From positions 121,420-136,240 of the forward strand of contig DINW01000085.1 in NCBI GenBank assembly GCA_002423705.1: a DNA stretch of 14,821 nucleotides, in the 5' to 3' direction. Below the pieces are notes generated by a model. That model was given only the letters and a program-made list of their open reading frames with translations. It searched no databases and had not been told where the DNA came from. Each line of letters begins with the position of its first letter. Positions within the stretch are counted from its first letter, which is position 1. Below are positions 1 to 7,473 of this stretch, in pieces. This stretch comes from Clostridium sp. UBA5530. Lineage in GTDB: Bacteria; Bacillota; Clostridia; Clostridiales; Clostridiaceae. The translations under genes and the position numbers were made by a program.

Positions 1-14
1 ACCGTATACGCTAC
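1..14. promoter_or_regulatory. Second, truncated copy of the operator found upstream of the nuclease gene
   Basis: Read on the minus strand, this stretch is GTAGCGTATACGGT. Its half-site GTAGCGTA differs by one base from each half-site of the operator at 151-166 (GTAGCGAA and, reversed, GTAGTGTA). The site is itself a near-palindrome centred on GTATAC, but the window edge cuts it off. It may control a gene lying to the left. One frame (bases 3-59) is open across it to a stop at 58-60, so it could instead be the tail of an upstream coding region. Confidence 0.4.
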
Positions 15-115
15 ATTTCTTCCCGTAAATATGAGCTAACACACGCAAGCACATCATAGCTGACTTTAACACTTTCCGAAACTTTATTTATTAAACTTTA
101 ATTTCCAACATTTTC

Positions 116-144
116 TTGACTGTTTGTCCATATAATGTTATTAT
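116..144 (+). promoter_or_regulatory. Promoter of the HTH-nuclease gene
   Basis: A -35 box TTGACT (116-121) and a -10 box TATTAT (139-144) are separated by exactly 17 bases. Transcription would start near 150-152, inside the palindromic operator at 147-170. The leader to the ATG would be about 48 bases. Confidence 0.7.
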
Positions 145-146
145 GT

Positions 147-170
147 TTTTGTAGCGAATACACTACAAAA
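147..170. promoter_or_regulatory. Palindromic operator over the nuclease transcription start
   Basis: The arms TTTTGTAG (147-154) and CTACAAAA (163-170) are perfect inverted repeats around an 8-base centre in which half of the positions are also symmetric. The site lies just downstream of the -10 box, over the predicted start of transcription, so a bound protein would repress. The obvious candidate ligand is the XRE-type helix-turn-helix at the N-terminus of the protein encoded immediately downstream, giving autorepression. The role is inferred; the symmetry and position are directly visible. Confidence 0.6.
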
Positions 171-198
171 TACATTAATAATATGAGGTGATTGCTTT

Positions 199-1698
199 AT
201 GTCTAATTCATCTTCTTTTGGAAGCACAATTGCTACATTAAGAAGCAATGCAAACTTAACTCAGGAACAACTTGCTAAAAATTCTGGTCTTCATAGGACA
301 ACCATCAGTGACATTGAAAGAGATGTTCTTTCTCCTTCACTAGAAAACATTAAAAGAATAGCTGAAGCTCTAAATGTTGAATTATATGAATTATTTGCTC
401 CTCAATCCCAAAAACAATCTTATAAAATTCATCAGCCAATTAACGGAACTTTAGGTGAATTGTTAATAACTGAATTAGAATCTAACCAATATAAAAGATT
501 TTTTATAACTGCAGCATATGCAAAAATAAGCGGTGTTTCCAGAATAAAATCTGCTTTAAAAACCTTCAAATCCAATGGTGGTGAAATTAACTGCTTTATT
601 GGTATAGACCAATTCAACACAACTTACGAAGCATTAGCGGAGCTACTATCACTTTCTGATAATCTTTATGTTATTCATAATGAAAGCTTTAGCCATACTT
701 ACCATCCTAAAATATATATGTTAGATAATAACACATCAAACCAAAATAAAGCTTGGCTTGCAATTGGCTCAAATAACCTTACTGCTGGAGGACTATTTAT
801 AAACTATGAATCATGTAGTATTGATAATCTTGATTTTAGAAATGCATATGATAAAAAAGGGTACGATGATACATTGCAACTCTTCAAAAGATTTTCAGAT
901 AACACCACTAAATTATCATTATTAATAGATTCAATAGATACACTTGATAAGCTCATTGACAATAATTATATAAAAAAGGAACGTCAAGTTAGAATTACAT
1001 CATTTAAGAGCTTTTCAAAAAACACTAAAGAAATAATGTTTGGTAAAGAATCTTTCAAAGCCCCTATAGCAGAACCTTGCGTTGATACAGAAATTAGAGA
1101 AAACTTAACTGAATATCATTCTGATGAACTTCAAGATAAGACAAGCATTCCTGATGATTTAATACCTTCAATAAATGTATTACAAGAAATTATGTCTGAT
1201 TCATCTGTAGAAGAAACTTTTTGGTTTGAAATGAGAAAAAGTACTGGCGGTTCAAGAAACATACTAGATTTATCTTCAACAGCTAGGTTAAGAGGTGGCA
1301 GTGTCTCTAATACAAGATATTACAATGGGGACCCTGATATTATACACGGCGGAATAAAATTCTTTGATATGGATGCTAATCAACATACTGCTACTAAAGA
1401 TGTAACAATATCATATAATGGAAATGACTATTTTCCAAGCACTATTCTTTATGCACCAAATAACCAATCCTGGAGAATGCAACTAAAAGGTGAAAGTCCT
1501 ACTGATACTATGGCATTATCTGAATATGGAAGATCTACTTTTATGAATAACATTTTAATTTTCCACAAAATTTCATCCGATCACTATATACTTGAAGTAA
1601 TGGAACCATCTCAATTAAATAATCTAATATCTTCTAGTACTTTTTATGCAACCAATGGCACACCTAAAACTTCTAAGCTATTTGGAAAACTAAAATAA
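199..1698 (+). CDS. XRE helix-turn-helix / PLD-type restriction endonuclease fusion (NgoFVII/BfiI-like)
   Basis: This 499-residue protein is probably the restriction enzyme of the locus. Residues about 7-66 form an XRE/Cro-type helix-turn-helix (TQEQLAKNSG ... TTISDIE ... IKRIAEAL). Residues about 85-215 carry a PLD-family nuclease core: H169 and K171 in HPKIYML, then GSNNLTAGG at 190-198 (N193) and E204. Enzymes of this fold cut DNA without a metal ion, normally as dimers. The C-terminal part (about 335-480), starting with a basic RKSTGGSRN stretch (346-354), fits the B3-like recognition domain of NgoFVII/BfiI enzymes by position and character, but less certainly. The start is set by GAGGTGAT (185-192), 6 bases before ATG. 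The helix-turn-helix resembles an RM controller protein fused to the nuclease, and a palindromic operator lies over its promoter. The convergent methyltransferase genes are its probable partners. It could alternatively act as a stand-alone defence nuclease. Confidence 0.8.
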   Translation: MSNSSSFGSTIATLRSNANLTQEQLAKNSGLHRTTISDIERDVLSPSLENIKRIAEALNVELYELFAPQSQKQSYKIHQPINGTLGELLITELESNQYKRFFITAAYAKISGVSRIKSALKTFKSNGGEINCFIGIDQFNTTYEALAELLSLSDNLYVIHNESFSHTYHPKIYMLDNNTSNQNKAWLAIGSNNLTAGGLFINYESCSIDNLDFRNAYDKKGYDDTLQLFKRFSDNTTKLSLLIDSIDTLDKLIDNNYIKKERQVRITSFKSFSKNTKEIMFGKESFKAPIAEPCVDTEIRENLTEYHSDELQDKTSIPDDLIPSINVLQEIMSDSSVEETFWFEMRKSTGGSRNILDLSSTARLRGGSVSNTRYYNGDPDIIHGGIKFFDMDANQHTATKDVTISYNGNDYFPSTILYAPNNQSWRMQLKGESPTDTMALSEYGRSTFMNNILIFHKISSDHYILEVMEPSQLNNLISSSTFYATNGTPKTSKLFGKLK

Positions 1699-1722
1699 TT
1701 CCTATTAATTATACTATATTAT

Positions 1723-1762
1723 AATAGCTCTACTTAATCATAATAATCTAAGTAGAGCTATT
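1723..1762. terminator. Symmetric bidirectional terminator between convergent genes
   Basis: A perfect 14-bp inverted repeat (AATAGCTCTACTTA at 1723-1736 and its complement at 1749-1762) encloses a 12-base loop in the 66-base gap between the two convergent stop codons. It can fold in either transcript. The flanks are AT-rich but lack a long uninterrupted T run, so its strength is uncertain. Confidence 0.75.
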
Positions 1763-1764
1763 CC

Positions 1765-4191
1765 TTATGACAAATTAATTTCTAATTGTTTTATAACCTC
1801 TATATCTTCTGAACTAAAATATTGCGGAAAAGTAGACATAATAGCTATTAAATGTTCTTTATCAACCTCATAAGTAATAGCTATTAAGTAATCTAATTCT
1901 ACAATTATTTGCTTAATTGTTGTATTTGAGTAGCTATAAGAAGAATTTCCTTTTAAAACTTGCTCAAACAATTCTTCTAATCTTAAATCATTTCTATATA
2001 ATTCTTTAATCCTTATAAAGATATGATCTTCAATAGAAGCTGTAATTCCTTTAAAATAGACAACCTCTCTAAATTTCTCCCTACTTGGTACAGGTATCTG
2101 CCTAATAATTGATTGAGTTAAATCTATACCGTTCAACTTTAACTTAACTAAATAATCAAATATAGCAGAATTGAATAATGCTAAAATAATAATCAACATT
2201 TTATAATCATTGTTATATTGTAAAAGTTGTATAGATTGAATAGTTGGAGAATGCGGTAAAATAGAAGCTATAGTTGTTCTTCTATTAGTAGTAGAAGTTA
2301 AACTTCTCCATACAACACTGTATTTATCTTTATAATTTTTACTAATATCTGCCCATTTATCTTTTTCAATAAAATATCTGGATTCAGGTATTATATCTGG
2401 ATTTTTCTTTTCTTCTTCTGTCATAAGCCTTGAACTTGCTTTAGACATATACCTATCTTTTTCCTTAATACCCTCAAATGTAGAAAATTTATTATCATAA
2501 ATCTCTATAAATTTCCCTTCATAAATTGGGATTGTGTTCTCTTTATACTCTTTATGTATATACTCGGCATGGCTAGTTAAATGAACTAATCTACCAAACC
2601 TACATTCAGGAAATTCTTTTTCAAACACATTGAATTTATTATAAAACTCAGTTAATAATACCATTTCATCGGAAGAAGCTACATTAGGAATCATATTGTT
2701 AATTGGATTAATAAGATTCAATACATCTTTATCAATTAAAATAAACTCAGGACTATCTATCTGTTCTATATTTTGCAACATCATCCTTAAAGAAAATTTT
2801 TCTTCTGCATATTTACATAGAACAATCACTGTAAATCTTTCCCTGGAATCTATAGGAAACATTTTATTTTTATTAATAAAATCATCTAAAGAGACTATTA
2901 ATTTTTCATTTAATAAATAATTAAATATTCTACTATTAGCTGCAGTTGTTATCAATCCACTCTTGACAATTAGAGCTATACATCCACCATTATTCAAAAA
3001 CCTAACAGCTAACTCTGTAAATAGTGAATATGTATTTAATTCACCATTTGCAGAATTAGATAATCTTATATTCGTTTTTATTTGCTTTTTACATTCTTCT
3101 ATTTGTAATAAAAATTTATCATAATACTCTTTTAATTCTGGGTTAGATTCTTGTAATTTTAATATTTCTTGTTTTCTTTCATCTTTTTTATTTATTATAG
3201 CTATTCTCGGACAATAGTTTGCAAAGAAATTTTTATCTTCAAATCTAATTTTCTCCCAAGGAGGATTCCCTAGTATCATATCAAATTTTCCATCATACAT
3301 TTCTTGATTTATACCTAATCTTATATGATAAATATAACCTTCAGACGCCAAATTTATCTTTTCCAAACAGTTTTCTTCTTTAAAATTAATCAATGTATTT
3401 CCTAAAATAAAATTTTCAGTTATATTTTTAATACGCTGTATATCTCCGCAACATATGATTAGTTCAGTTTTTATTATCTGTAATGCTATAAGGTCTATAT
3501 CAAATCCATGTATATTTATTATGATATCTCTCAAGGCATCTTTGTCTTCAATAAATTCTTTAATATATTCAATAAAAGCGATAATAAAATGACCTGTTCC
3601 ACAACTTAAGTCTACATATTTTGAATTCCTTAGAACCTCACTAATTTTACTATCTTTTGCTATAATATATTTGTTAATTTCCTCTTTGTTAACATTCATT
3701 TTTTTACAAAGATACTGTTTCAAGGATTTTTCCACAACTTTCTTTGCGAAATCCTTTGAAGTATAATAAGCACCAGCTCTATCCCTAGCTTTATTTTCTT
3801 TAACTACACAATAATAAGAGTCTTTAACTTTAATATCTAAAGATATAACTTCTTCATACAAATTAAAAATATCATATATATTTGTACATTCATTAACAAT
3901 ACTAAAAACATCCTCTAGTACATCTTCATTTTTAGATATAAATTCTTTTATATACTCTATTTCTTCTTGTCTAATAAATTTTATCTCTAATAGTATTTTA
4001 TATATTTCTAACAAATTACTTGGTTCTTTCAAACCAAAAACAGCCTTAATTCTATAAAAATTAGCTACAGAAAAAATAACATAATTTACTTTATTATATA
4101 TAGTTCTTGCTTCCTGAGGACTATATTTATCAATTCTTTTTATTATTTGATTATATATTCCTAAATTTCTCTCTAATATTTCATTATTCAT
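1765..4191 (-). CDS. N6-adenine DNA methyltransferase, Eco57I/Alw26I-like (second in operon)
   Basis: This 808-residue class I (gamma-type) DNA adenine methyltransferase would protect host DNA by methylating one strand of the target. After a helical N-terminal region come motif X (AGAYYTS, 139-145), the S-adenosylmethionine-binding motif I (DLSCGTG, 194-200), motif II (GFDID, 229-233) and catalytic motif IV (NPPW, 309-312). The C-terminal half resembles target-recognition regions of Eco57I/Alw26I-type enzymes: IPIYEGK at 554-560, a WRSLTSTTNRRTTIASILP stretch at 628-646, LFNSAIFDY at 672-680 and RQIPVPS at 697-703. I see no PD-(D/E)XK or other nuclease motif, so this is probably a modification subunit only. 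Its ATG lies inside the end of the upstream methyltransferase gene (8-base overlap). GGAG at 4201-4204 sits 9 bases before it, so translation is probably coupled. It is strongly AT-rich. Confidence 0.85.
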   Translation of the reverse strand: MNNEILERNLGIYNQIIKRIDKYSPQEARTIYNKVNYVIFSVANFYRIKAVFGLKEPSNLLEIYKILLEIKFIRQEEIEYIKEFISKNEDVLEDVFSIVNECTNIYDIFNLYEEVISLDIKVKDSYYCVVKENKARDRAGAYYTSKDFAKKVVEKSLKQYLCKKMNVNKEEINKYIIAKDSKISEVLRNSKYVDLSCGTGHFIIAFIEYIKEFIEDKDALRDIIINIHGFDIDLIALQIIKTELIICCGDIQRIKNITENFILGNTLINFKEENCLEKINLASEGYIYHIRLGINQEMYDGKFDMILGNPPWEKIRFEDKNFFANYCPRIAIINKKDERKQEILKLQESNPELKEYYDKFLLQIEECKKQIKTNIRLSNSANGELNTYSLFTELAVRFLNNGGCIALIVKSGLITTAANSRIFNYLLNEKLIVSLDDFINKNKMFPIDSRERFTVIVLCKYAEEKFSLRMMLQNIEQIDSPEFILIDKDVLNLINPINNMIPNVASSDEMVLLTEFYNKFNVFEKEFPECRFGRLVHLTSHAEYIHKEYKENTIPIYEGKFIEIYDNKFSTFEGIKEKDRYMSKASSRLMTEEEKKNPDIIPESRYFIEKDKWADISKNYKDKYSVVWRSLTSTTNRRTTIASILPHSPTIQSIQLLQYNNDYKMLIIILALFNSAIFDYLVKLKLNGIDLTQSIIRQIPVPSREKFREVVYFKGITASIEDHIFIRIKELYRNDLRLEELFEQVLKGNSSYSYSNTTIKQIIVELDYLIAITYEVDKEHLIAIMSTFPQYFSSEDIEVIKQLEINLS

Positions 4192-6742
4192 TTACAATAT
4201 CTCCATTAGTTATTATTGGTCTCTTTAAAAATGAATTATAATGCCATTTATAAAATTCATCTTTAAACCATAACTCTTCATCAAATTTTAGATTGTACTT
4301 TAATTTATCATTTAAGATAATATCACTTATAATTTCTTCTGTAATACTTTCATCTTTTTGATTTAAGTATCCTATCTGTGTCAACTTAATACGATGTAAT
4401 GTATGTTTATAATACTTTAAAATAGTCTTTTCAAATTTATCAATATTGCTTTTAATAAAACTAAACGCTTTTTCTACACTTATACCATTATTAACTGCTA
4501 AAGATTCTAACACTCCTTCTATACCTAATGTCACTTTATTACTTCTAGTTGATTTTACATAACAATTATTATCTAAGCTTTTTTCAATAATCACATCAAG
4601 TTCATCAGCATCACAAATCCATGTGTTATCGTCTATTTCATATGGATTTGTTCCCACTTTAGAATATACATATTCTATTTCTTCATTACTAAAATTGTAA
4701 TACCTAATTATTCGTTCATTAATATTTTGCTCAAGCTTAAGTTTTTCTAACTCTAATTCTAAATCATTAAGAAAATCTTTTTTTGCATATTCATAAATAC
4801 TATTATATTTAATAAACTCATGCATTTTATATTCGTAATTTATAGGTCTTTTTTCATTATAATATTCCTTTATTTTTACTATACTTTGTGACAACTCGCT
4901 CAATATCGTATCATGAAGAATCTCTTTCACTATAGGTATCTTTCCTATATAAGTAGCTGATATAGTCAATTTAGGCGTTAATACCTTTATATAGTAAGAA
5001 GCCAATCTTGAATTCAAAAATGCTAAGTGACAATATTTATCTCCCTCATATATATATATTCCTGGTCCTGATGCTATAAATATTTGATCCTTTCTTAATA
5101 GTCTTACTGATAAACCTGATGTCCCAGTATCTGAATATACTAAATCAGTCTTATCAAAATACTGTGTGTTTCTTATTACTGATTTAGGGTGTGATTTTAT
5201 TTCTTCACCGTTATTTCCCCACTTAATCTTATATATATTCAATCCAGTCCACTTACAATATCCCCCACCTTTACTAACCAAACACCAATCAGAGTCATTT
5301 TCAACTTCCCAATGATATTTCACGAACTTTTTACTATCACCTGTGGATGTACCTTGCATAGGTTTTGCATATTTGCTATATAGCTCCAAATCATTAAATG
5401 AACTTTTTATATTCCCTTTACTTAAATATTCAATTCTAAAATCCTCGTCATTAAGAATATCTGATACTTTTAATTTATACAAATCATCACTATTATCCTT
5501 GAAAGACTTTAGTTTATCAGATTTTTCAATATACTTGTATTGCTTAAAACTATAAATATTAAAATTATCATATATTTTCTTTCTAGTATAAATCAATAAT
5601 GCTATATTAGTCTTTTCGCCTGATAAATCACAAAAAGAATCTGACCCCAAATCAACTATAGAAACTATAGAACCATTCAATAATATTTTTTCTCTCAGCT
5701 CTTTAAATGTTTCTAGATACATCCAGCCATTCTGCATTACAAATGATGCTACACCAGAATCATTTAACAAGTCAAATAGCCTCTCGACAAATGAATTACA
5801 TATATCTCCCCTTCCAGCACTATAATTCTTTGTAATATATTCCCTAATTTCCTTATCTTGTTCTCTACGTCCTTTAAATGGCGGATTAGTAATAAGTAAA
5901 CTATATCTATTATTAAACACATCATTATACATAACTTCATTAATGTCAGTTACTCTAAATAAAGTATGTGTATCCCCCATATTACACTTCTTGAGAGCAC
6001 CAACTTTATTCCCTGCATCGTAATAAATATTTAGATTATAATTAAATATTTCTTTTATATCTAATACTCCTAATTCTAAAAATTTAATATAAATATTAAT
6101 AACACATATAATTGCAAGATTTTTATCTATGTCATAACCAAAAATATGATTCCCAATATATTTAACAAAATCATCTTTGTCTAAATTTAATATATAGTAT
6201 AATTTCTCAACCAAAGCAACTATAAAATTGCCTCCCCCGCACGCAGGATCTATACTATCCATTTTCTCAGCCTCTGTTAAATCTATTTGACTAATAGACT
6301 CGTTAACCAAATATTCAACCATATATTGGTCTGTAAAAAATTGTGTATCTTTGTGTATATTATCAGTTCTATTTATATTTAAATATTGATATAACCATGC
6401 TAGCATGTTATCTAAACATTCATAATTGTCATCACAAAACACTACTAAGAAATTCAATACATTAAAGAAAAATTCATCATCTATTTCCTCTAGTTTTACT
6501 TGCACAAAATTATTTTTATTATATATTTCTTGAACTTTGTTCCATACATTGTCTTTCTTAATAACCTCTTTTGAATAGTCTTTTATTAAATTATTACTAG
6601 CTCTGTATATCAATATTGTAGAAAATATTCGTATTACAAAACTTTTATACTTTAAATAATTATTTTCATCCATATCATTTAACTTATTCATTATTTCTTT
6701 TGCCCAATTTTTCAAGCTATTTCTAGTACTATTTTCACTCAT
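4184..6742 (-). CDS. N6-adenine DNA methyltransferase, PglX/type IIG-like (first in operon)
   Basis: This 852-residue adenine methyltransferase is first in the two-gene modification operon. Visible motifs are motif X (QFFTDQYMVEYLV, 134-146), motif I (DPACGGGNF, 165-173), motif II (GYDID, 202-206) and catalytic motif IV (NPPF, 286-289). The region after it (PMQGTSTGDSKKF at 461-473, KGGGYCKWTG at 491-500, LAFLNSRL at 573-580 and a KIPI end near 601-604) follows the target-recognition pattern of BREX PglX and type IIG methyltransferases. The last residues (EFYKWH ... RPI) echo the PglX C-terminal region, but the protein stops there and is much shorter than PglX. No other BREX genes are in view and no nuclease motif is seen. 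GGAAGGTGG (6749-6757) lies 6 bases before the ATG. The different recognition region from its neighbour suggests the two enzymes modify opposite strands of an asymmetric site. Confidence 0.85.
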   Translation of the reverse strand: MSENSTRNSLKNWAKEIMNKLNDMDENNYLKYKSFVIRIFSTILIYRASNNLIKDYSKEVIKKDNVWNKVQEIYNKNNFVQVKLEEIDDEFFFNVLNFLVVFCDDNYECLDNMLAWLYQYLNINRTDNIHKDTQFFTDQYMVEYLVNESISQIDLTEAEKMDSIDPACGGGNFIVALVEKLYYILNLDKDDFVKYIGNHIFGYDIDKNLAIICVINIYIKFLELGVLDIKEIFNYNLNIYYDAGNKVGALKKCNMGDTHTLFRVTDINEVMYNDVFNNRYSLLITNPPFKGRREQDKEIREYITKNYSAGRGDICNSFVERLFDLLNDSGVASFVMQNGWMYLETFKELREKILLNGSIVSIVDLGSDSFCDLSGEKTNIALLIYTRKKIYDNFNIYSFKQYKYIEKSDKLKSFKDNSDDLYKLKVSDILNDEDFRIEYLSKGNIKSSFNDLELYSKYAKPMQGTSTGDSKKFVKYHWEVENDSDWCLVSKGGGYCKWTGLNIYKIKWGNNGEEIKSHPKSVIRNTQYFDKTDLVYSDTGTSGLSVRLLRKDQIFIASGPGIYIYEGDKYCHLAFLNSRLASYYIKVLTPKLTISATYIGKIPIVKEILHDTILSELSQSIVKIKEYYNEKRPINYEYKMHEFIKYNSIYEYAKKDFLNDLELELEKLKLEQNINERIIRYYNFSNEEIEYVYSKVGTNPYEIDDNTWICDADELDVIIEKSLDNNCYVKSTRSNKVTLGIEGVLESLAVNNGISVEKAFSFIKSNIDKFEKTILKYYKHTLHRIKLTQIGYLNQKDESITEEIISDIILNDKLKYNLKFDEELWFKDEFYKWHYNSFLKRPIITNGDIVNE

Positions 6743-6763
6743 ATTGTACCACCTTCCATCTGT

Positions 6764-6799
6764 ATAGATTATATCATATCTTGTATAAATTTAATCTAT
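6764..6799. promoter_or_regulatory. Inverted repeat over the methyltransferase promoter, possible operator
   Basis: ATAGATTA (6764-6771) and its exact complement TAATCTAT (6792-6799) are 20 bases apart. The first arm overlaps the extended -10 box and the second lies where a -35 box would be. It differs from the nuclease operator, so any regulator would be a different protein, perhaps a methyltransferase itself. AT-rich inverted repeats arise easily by chance, so support is modest. Confidence 0.3.
6768..6776 (-). promoter_or_regulatory. Extended -10 promoter of the methyltransferase operon
   Basis: On the minus strand this reads TGATATAAT, a perfect extended -10 box (TGnTATAAT). The region 17 bases upstream has no good -35 box. 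Transcription would start near 6761, leaving a leader of about 18 bases. An 8-bp inverted repeat overlaps the box. Confidence 0.6.
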
Positions 6800-6858
6800 C
6801 ATAGTTATATTATAAATTTTATACTCTAAAAGCATACAAATTTCTTCAATTTAAAACA

Positions 6859-6887
6859 AAAAACCTCAACAATCTGCTGAGGTTTTT
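6859..6887. terminator. Second, outer terminator beyond tmRNA
   Basis: A 10-bp perfect stem (AAAAACCTCA at 6859-6868 with TGAGGTTTTT at 6878-6887) has a 9-base loop. In the minus-strand transcript it is followed by a further T run. It lies just outside the main tmRNA terminator and shares its AAAAACCTC and GAGGTTTT arms. It would also stop leftover transcription from entering the methyltransferase promoter region. Confidence 0.75.
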
Positions 6888-6907
6888 ATTAATTACACAA
6901 ATAGGTA

Positions 6908-6945
6908 AAAACCTCGACAACACATTTCTGTGTTGTCGAGGTTTT
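6908..6945 (-). terminator. Rho-independent terminator of the tmRNA gene
   Basis: A perfect 17-bp stem (6908-6924 with 6929-6945) closes a 4-base loop. In the minus-strand transcript it is followed by a run of five T starting within the arm. It begins two bases after the encoded CCA end of the tmRNA. Confidence 0.9.
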
Positions 6946-6947
6946 CA

Positions 6948-7303
6948 TGGTGGAGGCGAGGGGAATTGAACCCCTGTCCGAAAATAGAAACCTTAAGGCA
7001 TCTCCGAGTGCAGCCTAATGGTCAAACATTCCCTCTGTGAAAAGTCCATTGGCAAACTCTTCGCTTTAGTAGCTTCATAATTTCCGTTTCTAGGTCAAAG
7101 CTTTCCTAGACTCGGTTCCCCACTAATCGACGCCCTATCCTAAGCCGTGGGACTCAAAGGTAGAACGAACAGCTAAATTAAGCTGCTAATGCAAAATTAT
7201 CTTCTGCGTTTACATTTAGTGCATCGTTTTTTAAGGCGGGCCCATGCGTCCCTCCACTCGCTTCCCCAAGACCTCTTACCTCCGTCGAAACCATTACGCC
7301 CCC
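6948..7303 (-). ncRNA. ssrA: Transfer-messenger RNA (tmRNA)
   Basis: This 356-base RNA rescues stalled ribosomes and tags the incomplete protein for degradation. The 5' end GGGGGCG pairs with CGCCTCC before the ACCA 3' end, giving a 7-bp acceptor stem with a G-U pair at position 3. The 3' part has the tRNA-like T arm (GGGGTTCAATTCCCC). The 5' part has the conserved GTAATGGTTTCGACGG stretch. The tag reading frame (minus strand, 7207 down to 7178) is GCA GAA GAT AAT TTT GCA TTA GCA GCT TAA, encoding AEDNFALAA. CCA is encoded in the gene. It lies 170 bases downstream of smpB, whose product delivers it to the ribosome. The tag is the one I recall for C. perfringens. Confidence 0.97.
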
Positions 7304-7344
7304 ATATTATGGGTTGTTTTTAGTAAAAAGTTTAGAAGCTTTGC

Positions 7345-7378
7345 ATTCTATTTTCAATATTTAATTTTTAGTTGTCAA
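7345..7378 (-). promoter_or_regulatory. Candidate tmRNA promoter
   Basis: The minus strand carries a consensus -35 box TTGACA (7378-7373). The -10 box is ambiguous: GAAAAT sits at the ideal 17-base spacing (7355-7350), while the better-looking TAGAAT (7350-7345) is 22 bases away. The leader would be about 35-40 bases and would need removal to make the mature 5' end. Confidence 0.35.
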
Positions 7379-7403
7379 TAAAGGTGAAACTCTACTGACA
7401 ACT
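7370..7403. repeat. Inverted repeat between smpB and tmRNA
   Basis: AGTTGTCA (7370-7377) and TGACAACT (7396-7403) are perfect inverted repeats 18 bases apart. They include the candidate TTGACA box of tmRNA. A weak smpB terminator is possible, but the loop is long and no T run follows, so the role is unknown. Confidence 0.35.
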
Positions 7404-7473
7404 ATTATAATACATTAATAACCTACTTTAATCAATAGGAAGTTGGAACTATGAAGTCAAATTTTTGTAAGGT

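Noticed and set aside
3..60. Open frame on the plus strand from the left edge to a stop at 58-60, possibly the end of an upstream gene
   Set aside because: Only about 18 codons are visible, with no recognisable motif; the overlapping palindrome gives a competing explanation.
131..136. TATAAT as the -10 box of the nuclease promoter
   Set aside because: It lies only 9 bases after TTGACT and has no other -35 partner; TATTAT at 139-144 gives exact 17-base spacing.
1765..6742. BREX system, because of the PglX-like methyltransferase
   Set aside because: No brxC, pglZ, brxA/B or brxL genes are in the window, and the protein stops short of full PglX length.
6784..6823. TATAAATTT repeated twice and a 13-base palindrome upstream of the methyltransferase promoter
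   Set aside because: Pure A/T sequence in a very AT-rich region; such matches are expected by chance.
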